A stretch of 64,000 nucleotides of DNA from Myxococcales bacterium. Its GTDB lineage: Bacteria > Myxococcota_A > Polyangia > Haliangiales > Haliangiaceae. Within the stretch, counting starts at the first letter, position 1. Each line of letters begins with the position of its first letter. Below the pieces are notes generated by a model. It did not search any database. It saw only the letters and a list, made by a program, of their open reading frames with translations, and was not told where the DNA came from. The stretch lies in NCBI GenBank assembly GCA_947483555.1, contig CANKMW010000005.1:91225-155224 (forward strand), given 5' to 3'. This document shows, piece after piece, positions 28,232-38,353 of the stretch. The position numbers were made by a program, and so were the translations under genes.

Positions 28232-28402
28232 GTGTCGTCGACGACTCCCGAACACCAGCGTCGCTGCTGCGTCGACGGATGTCGTCGCACCGTGCAGTGT
28301 GAATGCCCGCTGTGCGGCGTGCCGCTGTGCGAGACCTGCAGCCGGACCAGCAACTCGCACACCTGTGCGCCCCAACCGCCCCGGCGGCCGCCGCGGCTGT
28401 AA
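28232..28402 (+). CDS. Very small Cys-rich, zinc-finger-like protein
   Basis: 56 aa, GTG start, TAA stop. It has nine cysteines and one late histidine in a zinc-finger-like order: C12, C13, C17, C23, C25, C28, C33, C36, H43, C45, including CxCPLC and CETC. Third codon positions are strongly G/C, as in real genes here. The spacing recalls AN1 or B-box-type fingers, but I cannot assign a family. C-terminal 10 residues are Pro/Arg-rich, which could bind nucleic acid. It lies 30 bp before the Msr fusion gene, same strand. Confidence 0.6.
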   Translation: MSSTTPEHQRRCCVDGCRRTVQCECPLCGVPLCETCSRTSNSHTCAPQPPRRPPRL

Positions 28403-28432
28403 CCCCATCGGGGTACCCGCGTAGACAACATC

Positions 28433-29560
28433 ATGGTCCTGCGCTGGCTCGTGTTCACCTCGGTCCTCGCCGCGTGCGGCGGCGAGCGCCGCGCCGAGCG
28501 GCCACCCCGCGCTGGAACGCTACCCGAGGAGATCGCCGTGAACGACGGAAACTACGCCAAGCCGCCCGACGACGAACTGGCGCGAACGCTGACGCGCATG
28601 CAGTTCATGGTGACGCGTCGCGACGCCACCGAGCCGCCGTTCCAGAACCCGTACTGGGATCACCACGCGGCCGGCATCTACGTCGACGTGGTGACCGGTG
28701 AGCCGCTGTTCAGCTCGCGCGACAAGTTCGAGTCCGGAACCGGCTGGCCCAGCTTCACCCGTCCCATCGAGGCGGCGCGGGTCGTCGAGCACCGCGATGA
28801 CGGTCACGGGATGGTCCGCGTCGAGGCTCGGTCGCGCGCCGGTGATTCGCACCTCGGCCACGTCTTCGACGACGGTCCGGCGCCGACCGGCATGCGCTAT
28901 TGCATCAACTCGGCGGCGCTGCGCTTCGTGCCCGCCGACCGGCTGGTCGCGCTGGGCTACGGCATCTACGCCGGGTCATTCGCGAGCGGCGCCACGCCTA
29001 CCCCCGCGGCGGCGACGGCGGCCACGGCGTGCGTGATGCCGGGCGCCGGGGAGACCGCCGGCTGCGCCACGACGCTCGAGACCGCCGTGCTGGCCGGCGG
29101 TTGCTTCTGGGGCATGGAAGAGCTCCTGCGCGCCATCCCGGGCGTGGTCGAGACCGAGGTCGGTTACGCCGGCGGCGCCGCGGTCAGCCCGAGCTACGAA
29201 CAGGTCAGGACCGGCAACAGCGGCCACGCCGAGAGCGTGCGCGTGGTCTTCGACCCCACGACGCTGTCGTACGCGGAGCTGCTCGAGCGCTGGTTCTTCC
29301 GCATGCACGACCCGACCACCCGCGACCGCCAGGGCAACGACGTCGGCAGCCAGTACCGCTCCGCCATCTTCGCCATGTCCGACGACCAGCGCCGGGTCGC
29401 GGCCGAGGTGATCGCCCGCCTCGACGCCAGCGGGAAGTGGCCGCGGAAGGTCGTCACCACCATCGAGCCCGGCGGTCCGTTCACGCCGGCCGAGGACTAC
29501 CACCAGGACTACTTGCAGCAGCATCCCGACGGCTACACCTGCCACTTCCTGCGCGAGTGA
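28433..29560 (+). CDS. Exported MsrB-MsrA fusion (peptide methionine sulfoxide reductase)
   Basis: 375 aa. Lipobox LAAC with C15, then an MsrB domain (about 45-180) with the catalytic C157 in [11 protein letters not shown] and the conserved GTGWPSF and [10 protein letters not shown], then a linker of Ala/Thr and an MsrA domain (about 215-375) with the catalytic C224 in GGCFWG and DYHQDYL near the end. MsrB comes before MsrA, the reverse of the common order. The MsrB part lacks the two zinc CxxC pairs: the site that normally reads CxxC before LFSS is [12 protein letters not shown]. It repairs oxidised methionine in periplasmic or surface proteins. TAGACA is 5 bases before the ATG. Confidence 0.93.
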   Translation: MVLRWLVFTSVLAACGGERRAERPPRAGTLPEEIAVNDGNYAKPPDDELARTLTRMQFMVTRRDATEPPFQNPYWDHHAAGIYVDVVTGEPLFSSRDKFESGTGWPSFTRPIEAARVVEHRDDGHGMVRVEARSRAGDSHLGHVFDDGPAPTGMRYCINSAALRFVPADRLVALGYGIYAGSFASGATPTPAAATAATACVMPGAGETAGCATTLETAVLAGGCFWGMEELLRAIPGVVETEVGYAGGAAVSPSYEQVRTGNSGHAESVRVVFDPTTLSYAELLERWFFRMHDPTTRDRQGNDVGSQYRSAIFAMSDDQRRVAAEVIARLDASGKWPRKVVTTIEPGGPFTPAEDYHQDYLQQHPDGYTCHFLRE

Positions 29561-29573
29561 CGGGCGCGCGGTG

Positions 29574-29579
29574 TAACCT
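29574..29579 (+). promoter_or_regulatory. TAACCT box before the TerB-like gene
   Basis: TAACCT, 7-base spacer, ATG at 29587; it begins 14 bp after the Msr stop, so the gene may have its own promoter. Confidence 0.45.
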
Positions 29580-29586
29580 GTGGTCA

Positions 29587-30141
29587 ATGGCCGAGCCGCC
29601 GATCCTCCAGTTGCCCGAGGTCGATCCTGCGCATCTGGCCGTCGTCATCCGTGCCGTGGTCGCCGAGGACCGCGCCCAGGCCGAGCGCCTGCGCGCCGGC
29701 GCGCTGCAGACCGTCGCCGACCAACCCGACGATGGCACCGCGGCGCGACGCTTCCAGTCGCTGCTCGAGATCGGCTATCTGGTCGCCTCCGCCGACGGCC
29801 TGGCCGACCAGGAGCGCGAGGCGCTGGCGCGGCTGCTCGAGCAACTCACCGACGCCGTGCTCGATCGTGCCGCGCTCGAGCTTCACTTCCGCGACCTCGA
29901 CGAAGCGGTCGCCGCGATGGGACGGCGCGAGCGGCTCGGCCGGGCCGCCGCCGATCTCGACGACGACGATCGCGACAGCGCGCTCGGCTTCGCGGCCGCG
30001 ATCGCGATGTCGGACGGCTGGCTCGGTGACGCCGAGCTGGCGGTGCTGATCGAGCTCGGCGCGCACATGTCGATCCCCGCCGATCGCGCCCGCGAGTTGG
30101 TCGAGCAGGTCGTGGCCCGGGTCGAGAGCCGGCTACGCTGA
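29587..30141 (+). CDS. TerB-like helical protein
   Basis: 184 aa, all-helical. Two repeats with the pattern A-x-S-D-G-x(2)-D/E (YLVASADGLADQEREAL at about 58-75 and AAIAMSDGWLGDAELAVL at about 138-155) match the TerB/DUF533 family, in which the acidic residues may bind metal. No membrane segment or signal peptide. The role is not known; relatives occur in tellurite and stress response clusters, of which none is seen here. Stops of this gene and the convergent IgGFc-like gene are 4 bp apart. Confidence 0.72.
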   Translation: MAEPPILQLPEVDPAHLAVVIRAVVAEDRAQAERLRAGALQTVADQPDDGTAARRFQSLLEIGYLVASADGLADQEREALARLLEQLTDAVLDRAALELHFRDLDEAVAAMGRRERLGRAAADLDDDDRDSALGFAAAIAMSDGWLGDAELAVLIELGAHMSIPADRARELVEQVVARVESRLR

Positions 30142-30145
30142 ACCG

Positions 30146-31876
30146 CTACTCGAACAGGCGCCCGACCACGACGTCATTGATCGGCAGCACGCCTTCGCCG
30201 GCCGGGTAGCCGTAGCTCACCCAGCCGGTGTTGGTGTCCTCGCTGCCCCAGCCCCAGACCCAGACCCCGAACGGCGCGGCGGAGTCCATCGTCCGCACGC
30301 CGTTGTTGCAACCGTTCTGGCCGTTGAAGTGGTCGACGAGCTTCACGTAGGTGATCTCGTAGTCGCCGGCGCTGCCGACCGTTTGCCAGCCGGTGACCGT
30401 GCCGGCGGTCAGGCAATCGAGGGTCACGTCGGCGAACGCGCCGTCCTGCTTGCGGCGCACGACCGTGAGCACGGTGAACGGATAGGTCGGATCGGTGAAG
30501 AAGACGTAGTGCGAGAGGTATTGCAGCGGCGGCACCAGCCGCACGAAGTCGGGATCGCCGATGCCGCCTTCGCCTTGCTCACCGGCGCCGCTCATGTACG
30601 TGAACATCAGGAACGGGTGATCGGCGTCCTGGCTGCGGACCGCGAACGGACCGCTGCTGCGGATCTCGTGCTGCTGACCGAGGTTGACGGTCGCCGGCCC
30701 GGCCGCGGCGGGTTCGTACGTGAGCTGGGTGCCGTCGACGGCGCCGATGATCCGGAAGATGCGCGGGTCGGCGGCCGCGCTGCGATCGGCATGCGGCGCC
30801 GCGACGTACTCGGAGCCCAGGGCGCGCACTGGCGCCAGCATCTGCTCGCCGTGATCACCGCAGCAGCGATCGATCGACATGATCTGGTGACCGCCGAACA
30901 CGCCGATCGGCTTGTTGGCCTCGATCGGGCTGCCCGACAGCGGGTTGGCCTGGGTGATCTGCGCGTGCTGGCCGCGGTTGAGGACGAAGCTGTAGGGCTG
31001 GCCGGCGGCACCGGCGGGCAGGCCGCCGCCGCCGGCGATCGCGGCGGTCGGCCGCATCGTCACCATCGTGTTGTCCTCCTCGGCGACGATGTTGTAGGAC
31101 GGGCCCATGGCGATCGGGATCGGCGGCGCCGGCTGGTCGTACGCGCTCACCGCGATGTAGTTGGTGCCCCACGCGGTGGTCGGCAACAGCAGCGAGGCCC
31201 CGGTCGCGGCCGCCGCGCCGCCGCCGTACGGCAACATCTGATAGGCGACCACCGGCTGATCGGTGCTGAGGTGGAAGGCCCAGCCGAAGCCCGGGCCCGA
31301 GATCTGCGCCTCGGTGCCGATGGCGGCGCCGCCGACCGCGGCCGGGCAGGCGACGTTCATGAAGCCGGGCGCGTAGGCGAGGAAGATGATCGCCACCTGA
31401 CCGGGCGCGAGCCCGGTGGCCGCGCTGTAGGGCGCGTACGTCAGCGACATCCCCTGGCCCGACGGCAGCTTGGCCCAGCGGCCGAGATCGATCGGCTGGC
31501 CGTTCCACTCCATCTGCATGTGCGCCGGCGAGCGCGACACGTTGGCGACGAACATCGTGTAGCAGGCGTCCTGCGGCGGTCCGGTCGCTGCATCCATGTC
31601 GACGCCGTAGTAGTCGCAGCCGACCGACGAGTCGTTGCGCTCGGCGGCGAGACACGGATCGGAGCAGACGCCGTTGCCGCACGCCATGTCGATCGGGCAA
31701 TCGGTGATGTTGCCGTCGCAATCGACCACGCCGGTGTTGTCGCTGGTGCAGCGCGGGCAGGTCGGCACGCCGCCGTCGCCGTCGCCATCATCGTCGTCGT
31801 CGCCGCTGACCTTGGGACCGCAAGCGGCCCCGAAGGCGACCAGGAGCACGGCGCCGCAGGCGAGGAGGGGCTTCAT
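30146..31876 (-). CDS. IgGFc-binding-domain lipoprotein
   Basis: 576 aa. Signal peptide with lipobox FGAAC, then an Asp/Gly linker, a Cys-rich module (about 38-75, CPRCTSDNTGVVDCDGN) and a long region that matches bacterial IgGFc-binding proteins of the myxobacterial kind: NVSRSPAHMQMEWNG, FGGHQIMSIDRCCGDH, LGSEYVAAPHADRS, and a C-terminal FGVWVWGWGSEDTNTGWVSYGYPAG. Probably a surface adhesin. The ATG at 31876 is chosen because TAGCGT (31884-31889, minus strand) is 7 bases before it and overlaps the alternative GTG at 31885. Confidence 0.85.
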   Translation of the reverse strand: MKPLLACGAVLLVAFGAACGPKVSGDDDDDGDGDGGVPTCPRCTSDNTGVVDCDGNITDCPIDMACGNGVCSDPCLAAERNDSSVGCDYYGVDMDAATGPPQDACYTMFVANVSRSPAHMQMEWNGQPIDLGRWAKLPSGQGMSLTYAPYSAATGLAPGQVAIIFLAYAPGFMNVACPAAVGGAAIGTEAQISGPGFGWAFHLSTDQPVVAYQMLPYGGGAAAATGASLLLPTTAWGTNYIAVSAYDQPAPPIPIAMGPSYNIVAEEDNTMVTMRPTAAIAGGGGLPAGAAGQPYSFVLNRGQHAQITQANPLSGSPIEANKPIGVFGGHQIMSIDRCCGDHGEQMLAPVRALGSEYVAAPHADRSAAADPRIFRIIGAVDGTQLTYEPAAAGPATVNLGQQHEIRSSGPFAVRSQDADHPFLMFTYMSGAGEQGEGGIGDPDFVRLVPPLQYLSHYVFFTDPTYPFTVLTVVRRKQDGAFADVTLDCLTAGTVTGWQTVGSAGDYEITYVKLVDHFNGQNGCNNGVRTMDSAAPFGVWVWGWGSEDTNTGWVSYGYPAGEGVLPINDVVVGRLFE

Positions 31877-31883
31877 GGCTGCC

Positions 31884-31889
31884 ACGCTA
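31884..31889 (-). promoter_or_regulatory. TAGCGT box deciding the IgGFc-like start
   Basis: TAGCGT on the minus strand, 7 bases before the ATG at 31876; the upstream in-frame GTG overlaps the box. Confidence 0.5.
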
Positions 31890-32018
31890 CGCCCATGGCT
31901 CCAGTCAGGTTGGTACCTCGGCTGTCATCGCCCGCGCGTAACCCCGCGATGGTTGGTCGGGGTGGTCGGCTGGCTCACGGGTCACGATGCGAAGAATGGA
32001 CGCGCCGGATCCACGCGT

Positions 32019-32024
32019 TACCAT
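32019..32024 (+). promoter_or_regulatory. TACCAT box deciding the 93-aa protein start
   Basis: TACCAT, 7-base spacer, ATG at 32032. It favours that ATG over the upstream one at 31987. Confidence 0.4.
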
Positions 32025-32031
32025 CACCATC

Positions 32032-32313
32032 ATGACCATCCCCCGTGACTTCGTGCGCGAACCGGCGCCGTGGGCACCCATCGAGCACCCCGGCCAGGCG
32101 ACCTTCCACGAGCTGCTCGAGGTCCTCGACGACCACCACGACGTGCCGCTGGTCGGTCAGGATGACCGCGAGATGGGGCCGTACTCGGCCTGCATCATCG
32201 TTCCCGGGGGCGACGTGTCGCGCTGGCGGAGCAACGGCTTCCGCGAGCTGACCGTGCAGGAATACGAGCAGACGTGGGCCAAACCGGATCCGTTCCTGGG
32301 CGCGACCGACTGA
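32032..32313 (+). CDS. Hypothetical protein upstream of fumarase
   Basis: 93 aa from the ATG supported by the TACCAT box; an alternative ATG at 31987 would add 15 residues. Soluble, rich in Pro/Asp/Glu, no cysteine motif except a single Cys. Short motifs HELLEVLDDHHDVPL and LTVQEYEQTW are visible, but no family is recognised. The gap to the fumarase start is 28 bp. Confidence 0.6.
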   Translation: MTIPRDFVREPAPWAPIEHPGQATFHELLEVLDDHHDVPLVGQDDREMGPYSACIIVPGGDVSRWRSNGFRELTVQEYEQTWAKPDPFLGATD

Positions 32314-32329
32314 CAATCGCGCGCTCTGG

Positions 32330-32335
32330 TAGGGT
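32330..32335 (+). promoter_or_regulatory. TAGGGT box before fumC
   Basis: TAGGGT, 6-base spacer, GTG at 32342. A CTGACA about 14 bases upstream could serve as a -35. Confidence 0.5.
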
Positions 32336-32341
32336 CGCCAG

Positions 32342-33724
32342 GTGACGCGCACCGAGACCGACAGCCTGGGTTCCGTCGAGGTCGCCGCTGATCGCTACTG
32401 GGGCGCGCAGACCCAGCGGTCGCTGGCGAACTTCCCGATCGGCGACACCCGCATGCCGGCGGCAATCGTCCATGCGCTGGCCGGCCTCAAGCGCGCCGCC
32501 GCTCGCGTTCACCGCGCCGCCGGCCGACTCGCGCCGCCGCTCGCCGATGCGATCGAGGCCGCCGCCGCCGAGGTCGCGCGTGGCGAGCTCGACGACCACT
32601 TCCCGCTCGTGATCTGGCAGACCGGGTCCGGGACCCAGACCAACATGAACGTCAACGAGGTGATCGCCGGGCGCGCCAACGAGTTGCTCGGCGCCGGGCG
32701 CGGCGGCCGCTCGCCGGTTCACCCCAACGATCACGTCAACCTCGGCCAGTCGTCGAACGATGCCTTCCCGACCGCGATGCACGTCGCCATGACGGTGGCG
32801 CTCGAGGACCGCGTGATCCCGGCGCTGCGAGCGCTGGCCGCCGCGCTCGACGCCCGTGCCCACGCCTGGGCCGGCGTGATCAAGATCGGCCGCACCCACC
32901 TGATGGACGCCACCCCGATCACCGCCGGCCAGCAGGCGTCGGGCTGGGCGGCGCAGGTCGCCGCCGCCGCCGCCGCCCTCGAAGCGCTGTTGCCGCGCGT
33001 GCACGAGCTGGCGATCGGCGGCACCGCGACCGGCAACGGCCTCAACGCACCGCCCGGCTTCGCCGCCGCCGTGATCGCCGAGCTCGGCGCGGCGTACGGC
33101 CGGGCCTTCACGGCCGCCCCCAATCGCTTCGCCGCCATCGCGGCCCACGACGCCCTGGTCGCCGTCTCGGGCGCGCTGCGCGGCGCCGCGGTGGCGCTGA
33201 CCAAGATCGGCAATGACGTCCGACTGCTAGGCTCGGGCCCGCGCGGCGGGATCGGCGAGCTGGTGCTGCCCAGCAACGAGCCCGGTAGCTCGATCATGCC
33301 CGGCAAGGTCAACCCGACCCAGGTCGAGGCGCTGACGATGGTGTGCGCGCGCGTGATCGGCAACGACGCGGCGATCGCGATCGGCGCCATGCAGGGCCAG
33401 CTCGAGCTCAACGCGTTCAAGCCGCTGATCGCGGCCTGTGGCCTCGAGTCGGCGACCCTGCTCGCCGACGCCGTCGATAGCTTCCGCCTGCGCTGTGTCG
33501 ACGGCCTGGTCGTCGACGAGCGCCGCGCCGCCGAGCTGGTCGAGCGGTCGCTGATGCTGGTCACCGCGCTCACGCCGCGGATCGGCTACGACGCCGCCGC
33601 GCGGGTCGCCCACCACGCCCACGCCCACGGCCTCACCGTGCGCGAGGCCGCGCTCGCGCTCGGCGTCATGTCGGCCGCCGACCTCGACGACGCGCTTCGC
33701 CTCGAGGCCATGGTCGGCGTCTGA
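32342..33724 (+). CDS. fumC: Class II fumarate hydratase
   Basis: 460 aa, GTG start, standard length for FumC. Signature GSSIMPGKVNP with the catalytic serine at 316/317 and K322, TGSGTQTNMNVNE, HPNDHVN and GRTHLMDATPIT at the expected places. It interconverts fumarate and malate in the TCA cycle, without an iron-sulfur cluster. Downstream is a convergent membrane protein gene with only one base between stops. The neighbours give no operon context. Confidence 0.96.
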   Translation: MTRTETDSLGSVEVAADRYWGAQTQRSLANFPIGDTRMPAAIVHALAGLKRAAARVHRAAGRLAPPLADAIEAAAAEVARGELDDHFPLVIWQTGSGTQTNMNVNEVIAGRANELLGAGRGGRSPVHPNDHVNLGQSSNDAFPTAMHVAMTVALEDRVIPALRALAAALDARAHAWAGVIKIGRTHLMDATPITAGQQASGWAAQVAAAAAALEALLPRVHELAIGGTATGNGLNAPPGFAAAVIAELGAAYGRAFTAAPNRFAAIAAHDALVAVSGALRGAAVALTKIGNDVRLLGSGPRGGIGELVLPSNEPGSSIMPGKVNPTQVEALTMVCARVIGNDAAIAIGAMQGQLELNAFKPLIAACGLESATLLADAVDSFRLRCVDGLVVDERRAAELVERSLMLVTALTPRIGYDAAARVAHHAHAHGLTVREAALALGVMSAADLDDALRLEAMVGV

Positions 33725-33725
33725 C

Positions 33726-34319
33726 TCATGGCGCGCGCAGCCGCGACAGCACCAGCAGGTGGGTGAGGATCATGATCGGGACCACGAACAGGGGCAGCAG
33801 CGCGTAGGGCAGCTGGCCGACCAGGGCCAGTCGCGGGTCACGGACGACGAACAGCAAGTACTGAGCGGTCGAGAACGCGAGCGCCAGGTCAGCGATGCCG
33901 AACACGCACCACACCGTGACCACGACGCGGCGGGTGGGTGACCGCGCCGGGAGTGCCATGGCGGCGATCACCGCGAGCACACCGACGGCGATGTCCCCGG
34001 GGCCGGCGCGGCGTCCGAACAGCTCCGGGATCACCCCGCGCGACATGTCGAACAGGATGAGGGCACCGATCGGGGCGCGGATCATGTGGAGCAAGACCGG
34101 CCACCGCAGATCGACGCGGTCGACGTGGACGCGCAGCGCGCCGCCCCGCCGATAGGCGACGATCCCGGCGGCGATCGTGCTGGCGACCGCGACCGGGACC
34201 AGGAATGGCGCCGCCGTGATCGCGCCGCTGATGACGAGTCCGACCGCGCCGGCGAGCCAGGCGACGGCGATCACCAGCAGGTGCGAGGACGGTGCGAGAG
34301 TTGCTGTACCCTTCGGCAT
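33726..34319 (-). CDS. Hypothetical multi-spanning membrane protein
   Basis: 197 aa with about six hydrophobic segments and no recognised family. I start at the ATG at 34319, because AAGGAG lies 6 bases before it; the ATG at 34334, which would add 5 residues, contains that element within its own codons. A further open frame up to 35660 is a shadow of the opposite-strand kinase. It is divergent from the NtrB-like kinase gene across 39 bp. Confidence 0.75.
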   Translation of the reverse strand: MPKGTATLAPSSHLLVIAVAWLAGAVGLVISGAITAAPFLVPVAVASTIAAGIVAYRRGGALRVHVDRVDLRWPVLLHMIRAPIGALILFDMSRGVIPELFGRRAGPGDIAVGVLAVIAAMALPARSPTRRVVVTVWCVFGIADLALAFSTAQYLLFVVRDPRLALVGQLPYALLPLFVVPIMILTHLLVLSRLRAP

Positions 34320-34325
34320 GAGAGT

Positions 34326-34331
34326 CTCCTT
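34326..34331 (-). promoter_or_regulatory. Shine-Dalgarno that decides the 34319 start
   Basis: AAGGAG on the minus strand, 6 bases before the ATG at 34319. Confidence 0.6.
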
Positions 34332-34358
34332 CATGGCTCGTTGCCCCATTGAAGAACC

Positions 34359-35752
34359 GTGCCAGGGCCCGACGCAGTCGTGAACGCCGCGACATCCGTC
34401 GCGCCGCCGCCGAGATCGCCGGCAGCGTGGGGGAATGAAGTCGGCGCACCGTCGGGATCCCGACGTCGGTCGCTCGACGCCCCGACGCGCTTCGCCGCGG
34501 TCCGGACCGCGCAGGTCCGTGCCGTTGGCACCGGGTTCCTGCGCGCGCGCCCGGTCGTCGTCGCCCCGGTCATGCTGATCAACAGTGGGTTGCTGGCGGC
34601 CAGTGACGCCCCGGGAGCGCAGCGGCTCGCGCTCGGTGCCGGCTTTGCGCTCGCGCTGACCTTGTTCGTGGCCGAGCGCTTGATGCTGCGCCGACGCCTG
34701 GTCTCCGAGCGCTGGCTGGCGAGTTCGCTCGCCTTGACGTCGGTGGTGCTGGCGATCGGTTGCGCGCTGTCTGGCGGGCTCGCCAGCCCGGTGCTGCCGC
34801 TGCTGGTGACGCCGGCGGTGGTCGGGCTGGCCGGGTTCGGACGCAGCCGGGTCACGCTGATGTCGTTCGCGCTGTCGCTGGCGCTGGTGGGCGGGCTGGC
34901 GGCGATCCCGGCGGGCACGCCGTGGCCGGCGCTGCCGCCGCCGTGGTGGCAGGCCATGACCGGGTGCGCGTTCGCGGGGCTGCTGGCGCTGTCCTACGCC
35001 GGCGTGGCGGGGCTGATCGACGCCCACGCCCACACCGGCGAGGTCCTCGATCGGATGCGCCTGGCGACCATCGAGGAGGCGGCGTCGCGGATGCGGGCCA
35101 CCGAGCAGGTCGGAGCCAAGGTCGCCCACGAGCTCAAGAACCCGCTCGCCGGCATCAAGGCGCTGATCCAGCTGGTCCGCGGCAGCGAGCTGTCGGCCAA
35201 GGCTGACGAGCGGCTCGGGGTCGCGGCCGCCGAGGTCGATCGCATGGACGGCATCGTGCGTGACTACCTCGCGTTCACGCGCCCGCTCGCCGACCTCGAG
35301 TGCGCCGAGGTCGACGTCCGCGCGATCGCCGACGACGTCGCCAGCGTGCTCGCCGGGCGCGCGGAGGTTGGCGGCCTGGCGCTGACCGTGAGCGGCGCCG
35401 GCGTGATCACCGCCGACCGGCGCCGGTTGCGCGAGGCGATCTACAACCTGACCGACAACGCGGTGGCGGCGACGCCGCGGGGCGGCGCGGTCGCGATCAC
35501 GGTGGCGAGCGAGGCGGCGACCATCCGCATCACGATCGACGACACCGGCGCCGGCATCGACGCGGTGATCGCGGCTCATCCTGGCACACCCTTCGTGACC
35601 ACCAAGGTGCTCGGCACCGGGCTCGGCCTGACCATCGCGCGCGCCGCGGCGGTGCAGCATGGCGGCTCGCTCACGCTCGCGGCCCGGCCCGGCGGCGGCA
35701 CGCGGGCGACCGTCGTCGTGCCGACCCGGCGCGGCGATCTCGGAGGTCCAGC

Positions 35753-35756
<4 letters not shown>
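34359..35756 (+). CDS. NtrB-like sensor histidine kinase
   Basis: 465 aa, GTG start (least certain part; another GTG is in frame at 34380). About six hydrophobic helices occupy residues 65-230, then HisKA with H257 in AHELKNPLAG and the N box NLTDNAVAATPRGG, G1 DDTGAGID and G2 GTGLGLTIA. The AHELKNPL form is typical of kinases paired with NtrC-type regulators. Its stop overlaps the ATG of the next gene (ATGA), so the pair forms a two-component system. The sensed signal is probably membrane-associated; no periplasmic domain of size is present. Confidence 0.9.
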
Positions 35757-37099
<1,343 letters not shown>

Positions 37100-37119
37100 G
37101 CGCGCCGGCAGCGAAACGG

Positions 37120-37210
37120 TCAGAAGTAGAGGTGCAGCATGGCGAGCACGTTGGGGTCGAACACGGCGCCGAACGACGACGATGTCGAGGTGGTCTCGAC
37201 ACCGGGGCCG
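37120..37210 (-). pseudogene. C-terminal remnant of an outer membrane protein gene
   Basis: About 30 codons ending in MLHLYF-stop. Third positions are strongly G/C, and the alternating pattern with terminal Phe is the classic beta-barrel C-terminal signature. The frame has no start and meets the DUF4240 gene upstream. This is likely the leftover 3-prime end of a deleted outer membrane protein gene. Confidence 0.45.
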
Positions 37211-37219
37211 CGTTGATCC

Positions 37220-38002
37220 TCAGCCGAAGCGCTTGGCGAGCCGCGGGAAACGACCCGCGAGCTGGTTCTCGGCGACGTGCTCGCCGGTGGCCGGCTTGCC
37301 GCCGGGGCCGCTGGGCGTGCGTGGGTGCGCGAGCCCGCGCGCCGCGGCGACCGTCGACGGCACGTACTGAAAGCCCTCGAAGAGGGTGCGGGTCTCGATG
37401 TCCTCCACCGCGGCGAGCGAATCCGGATCGCGGAGCGCGCGCTCGTAGACCTCGTGACCGAGCGCGACGAGACCGGCACGGAAGTCCCAGAACGTGTCGT
37501 CCGAGCATCCGCCGTGGAGCAAGCGGGCCGCGCTCCACAGGTTGGCGTCGAGCGCGCGCAACATCGCCGCGTCGAAACAATCGAGCATCGCGACCAGCGC
37601 CTGGTCGCCGAGGGCGTCGAGCGCAGATCGGAACCCCTCGCACGCGGCGGCCAGCTCGCCTCCGCTCACGGCCTCGACGCGCGCGATCAGCGCCCAGAAC
37701 GCGTCGACGTCCGGGCCGCGTGGCGGCGGCGGGATCAGTTCGCCCGCCACTGCTGCGGTCGCGGCGAGCGTCGACGACGCACTCGCAGGTCGCGGCTTCA
37801 CCTTGGGCGCCGGTTGCTTCGCTCGCGGGGTCGTTCCCGGCTTCGGCTTCGGCTTCGGCTTCGGCTTCAGCTTCGGCTTCAGCTTCGGCTTCGGCTTCAG
37901 CTTCGGCTTCAGCTTCGGCTTCAGCTTCGGCTTCGACTTCAGCTTCAGCTTCGACTTCAGCTTCGACTTCAGCTTCGTCGCCTGGTTCGCGGGCCGCCTC
38001 AT
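37220..38002 (-). CDS. DUF4240 protein with Lys-rich hexamer-encoded repeat
   Basis: 260 aa. Residues about 10-55 consist of K-L-K, K-P-K and K-S-K steps encoded by 23 hexanucleotide units (plus-strand GGCTTC/AGCTTC, 37839-37976), giving a very basic segment. From about residue 98 a DUF4240 domain follows (FWALIARVEAVSGGE, ANLWSAARLLHGGCSDDTFWDFRAGLVALG), a family without known biochemistry. The start is the ATG at 38002, with TACGAT (38011-38016) 8 bases before it; a GTG at 38029 is less likely. The basic repeat could bind nucleic acid or polyphosphate, but this is inference. Confidence 0.8.
   Translation of the reverse strand: MRRPANQATKLKSKLKSKLKLKSKPKLKPKLKPKLKPKPKLKPKLKPKPKPKPKPGTTPRAKQPAPKVKPRPASASSTLAATAAVAGELIPPPPRGPDVDAFWALIARVEAVSGGELAAACEGFRSALDALGDQALVAMLDCFDAAMLRALDANLWSAARLLHGGCSDDTFWDFRAGLVALGHEVYERALRDPDSLAAVEDIETRTLFEGFQYVPSTVAAARGLAHPRTPSGPGGKPATGEHVAENQLAGRFPRLAKRFG
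37839..37976. repeat. Hexanucleotide array inside the DUF4240 gene
   Basis: 23 tandem 6-base units, GGCTTC, AGCTTC and GACTTC on the plus strand, keeping the reading frame. Same period as the tracts at 1690-2141 but a different unit. Confidence 0.85.
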
Positions 38003-38010
38003 GGTTGCCA

Positions 38011-38016
38011 ATCGTA
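38011..38016 (-). promoter_or_regulatory. TACGAT box deciding the DUF4240 start
   Basis: TACGAT on the minus strand, 8 bases before the ATG at 38002. Confidence 0.45.
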
Positions 38017-38072
38017 CCCTGGCGACCACGGATCAACACCCGTGGCGGGCAGTGGGCGCGGTTCCGTGGCGG

Positions 38073-38306
38073 CTACTCGAAGACCCGCGCCAGGTCGCGC
38101 TGCAGGACGTTGGCGCGACTCGCCGACTGCAGCCCCTTCACGAGCGCCATCGTGAACACGACCTTCACGACGATCCCCTTGAGCATCATCGACGGGTCGT
38201 ACGCGATGTAGACGACGTTGATGGTCCAGAATAGCCCGAGCCCGAGACCGAGGCACAGCCGCGGCCACGATCTGGCGAAGGCGTACAGGGTCAGGAACAG
38301 GGCCAC
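38073..38306 (-). CDS. Small membrane protein, possibly 5-prime truncated
   Basis: 77 aa from a GTG at 38306 with neither Shine-Dalgarno nor TAnnnT box. Two membrane segments (about 1-30, 45-60) and a basic tail. Codon third positions are clearly coding. The start falls inside the first hydrophobic run, and the open frame continues upstream with normal codons for a few residues but no start, so the true 5-prime end may be lost. No family recognised. Confidence 0.5.
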   Translation of the reverse strand: MALFLTLYAFARSWPRLCLGLGLGLFWTINVVYIAYDPSMMLKGIVVKVVFTMALVKGLQSASRANVLQRDLARVFE

Positions 38307-38353
38307 GGCCCCCCACAGCGGTTGCGTCGCGCGTCGAGATTTCGCGCAAGCAT

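Noticed and set aside
33726..35660. 644-aa minus-strand frame that joins the membrane protein to a region opposite the NtrB-like kinase
   Set aside because: The part beyond 34319 has no domain and is the antisense of a clear kinase; a Shine-Dalgarno marks the start at 34319.
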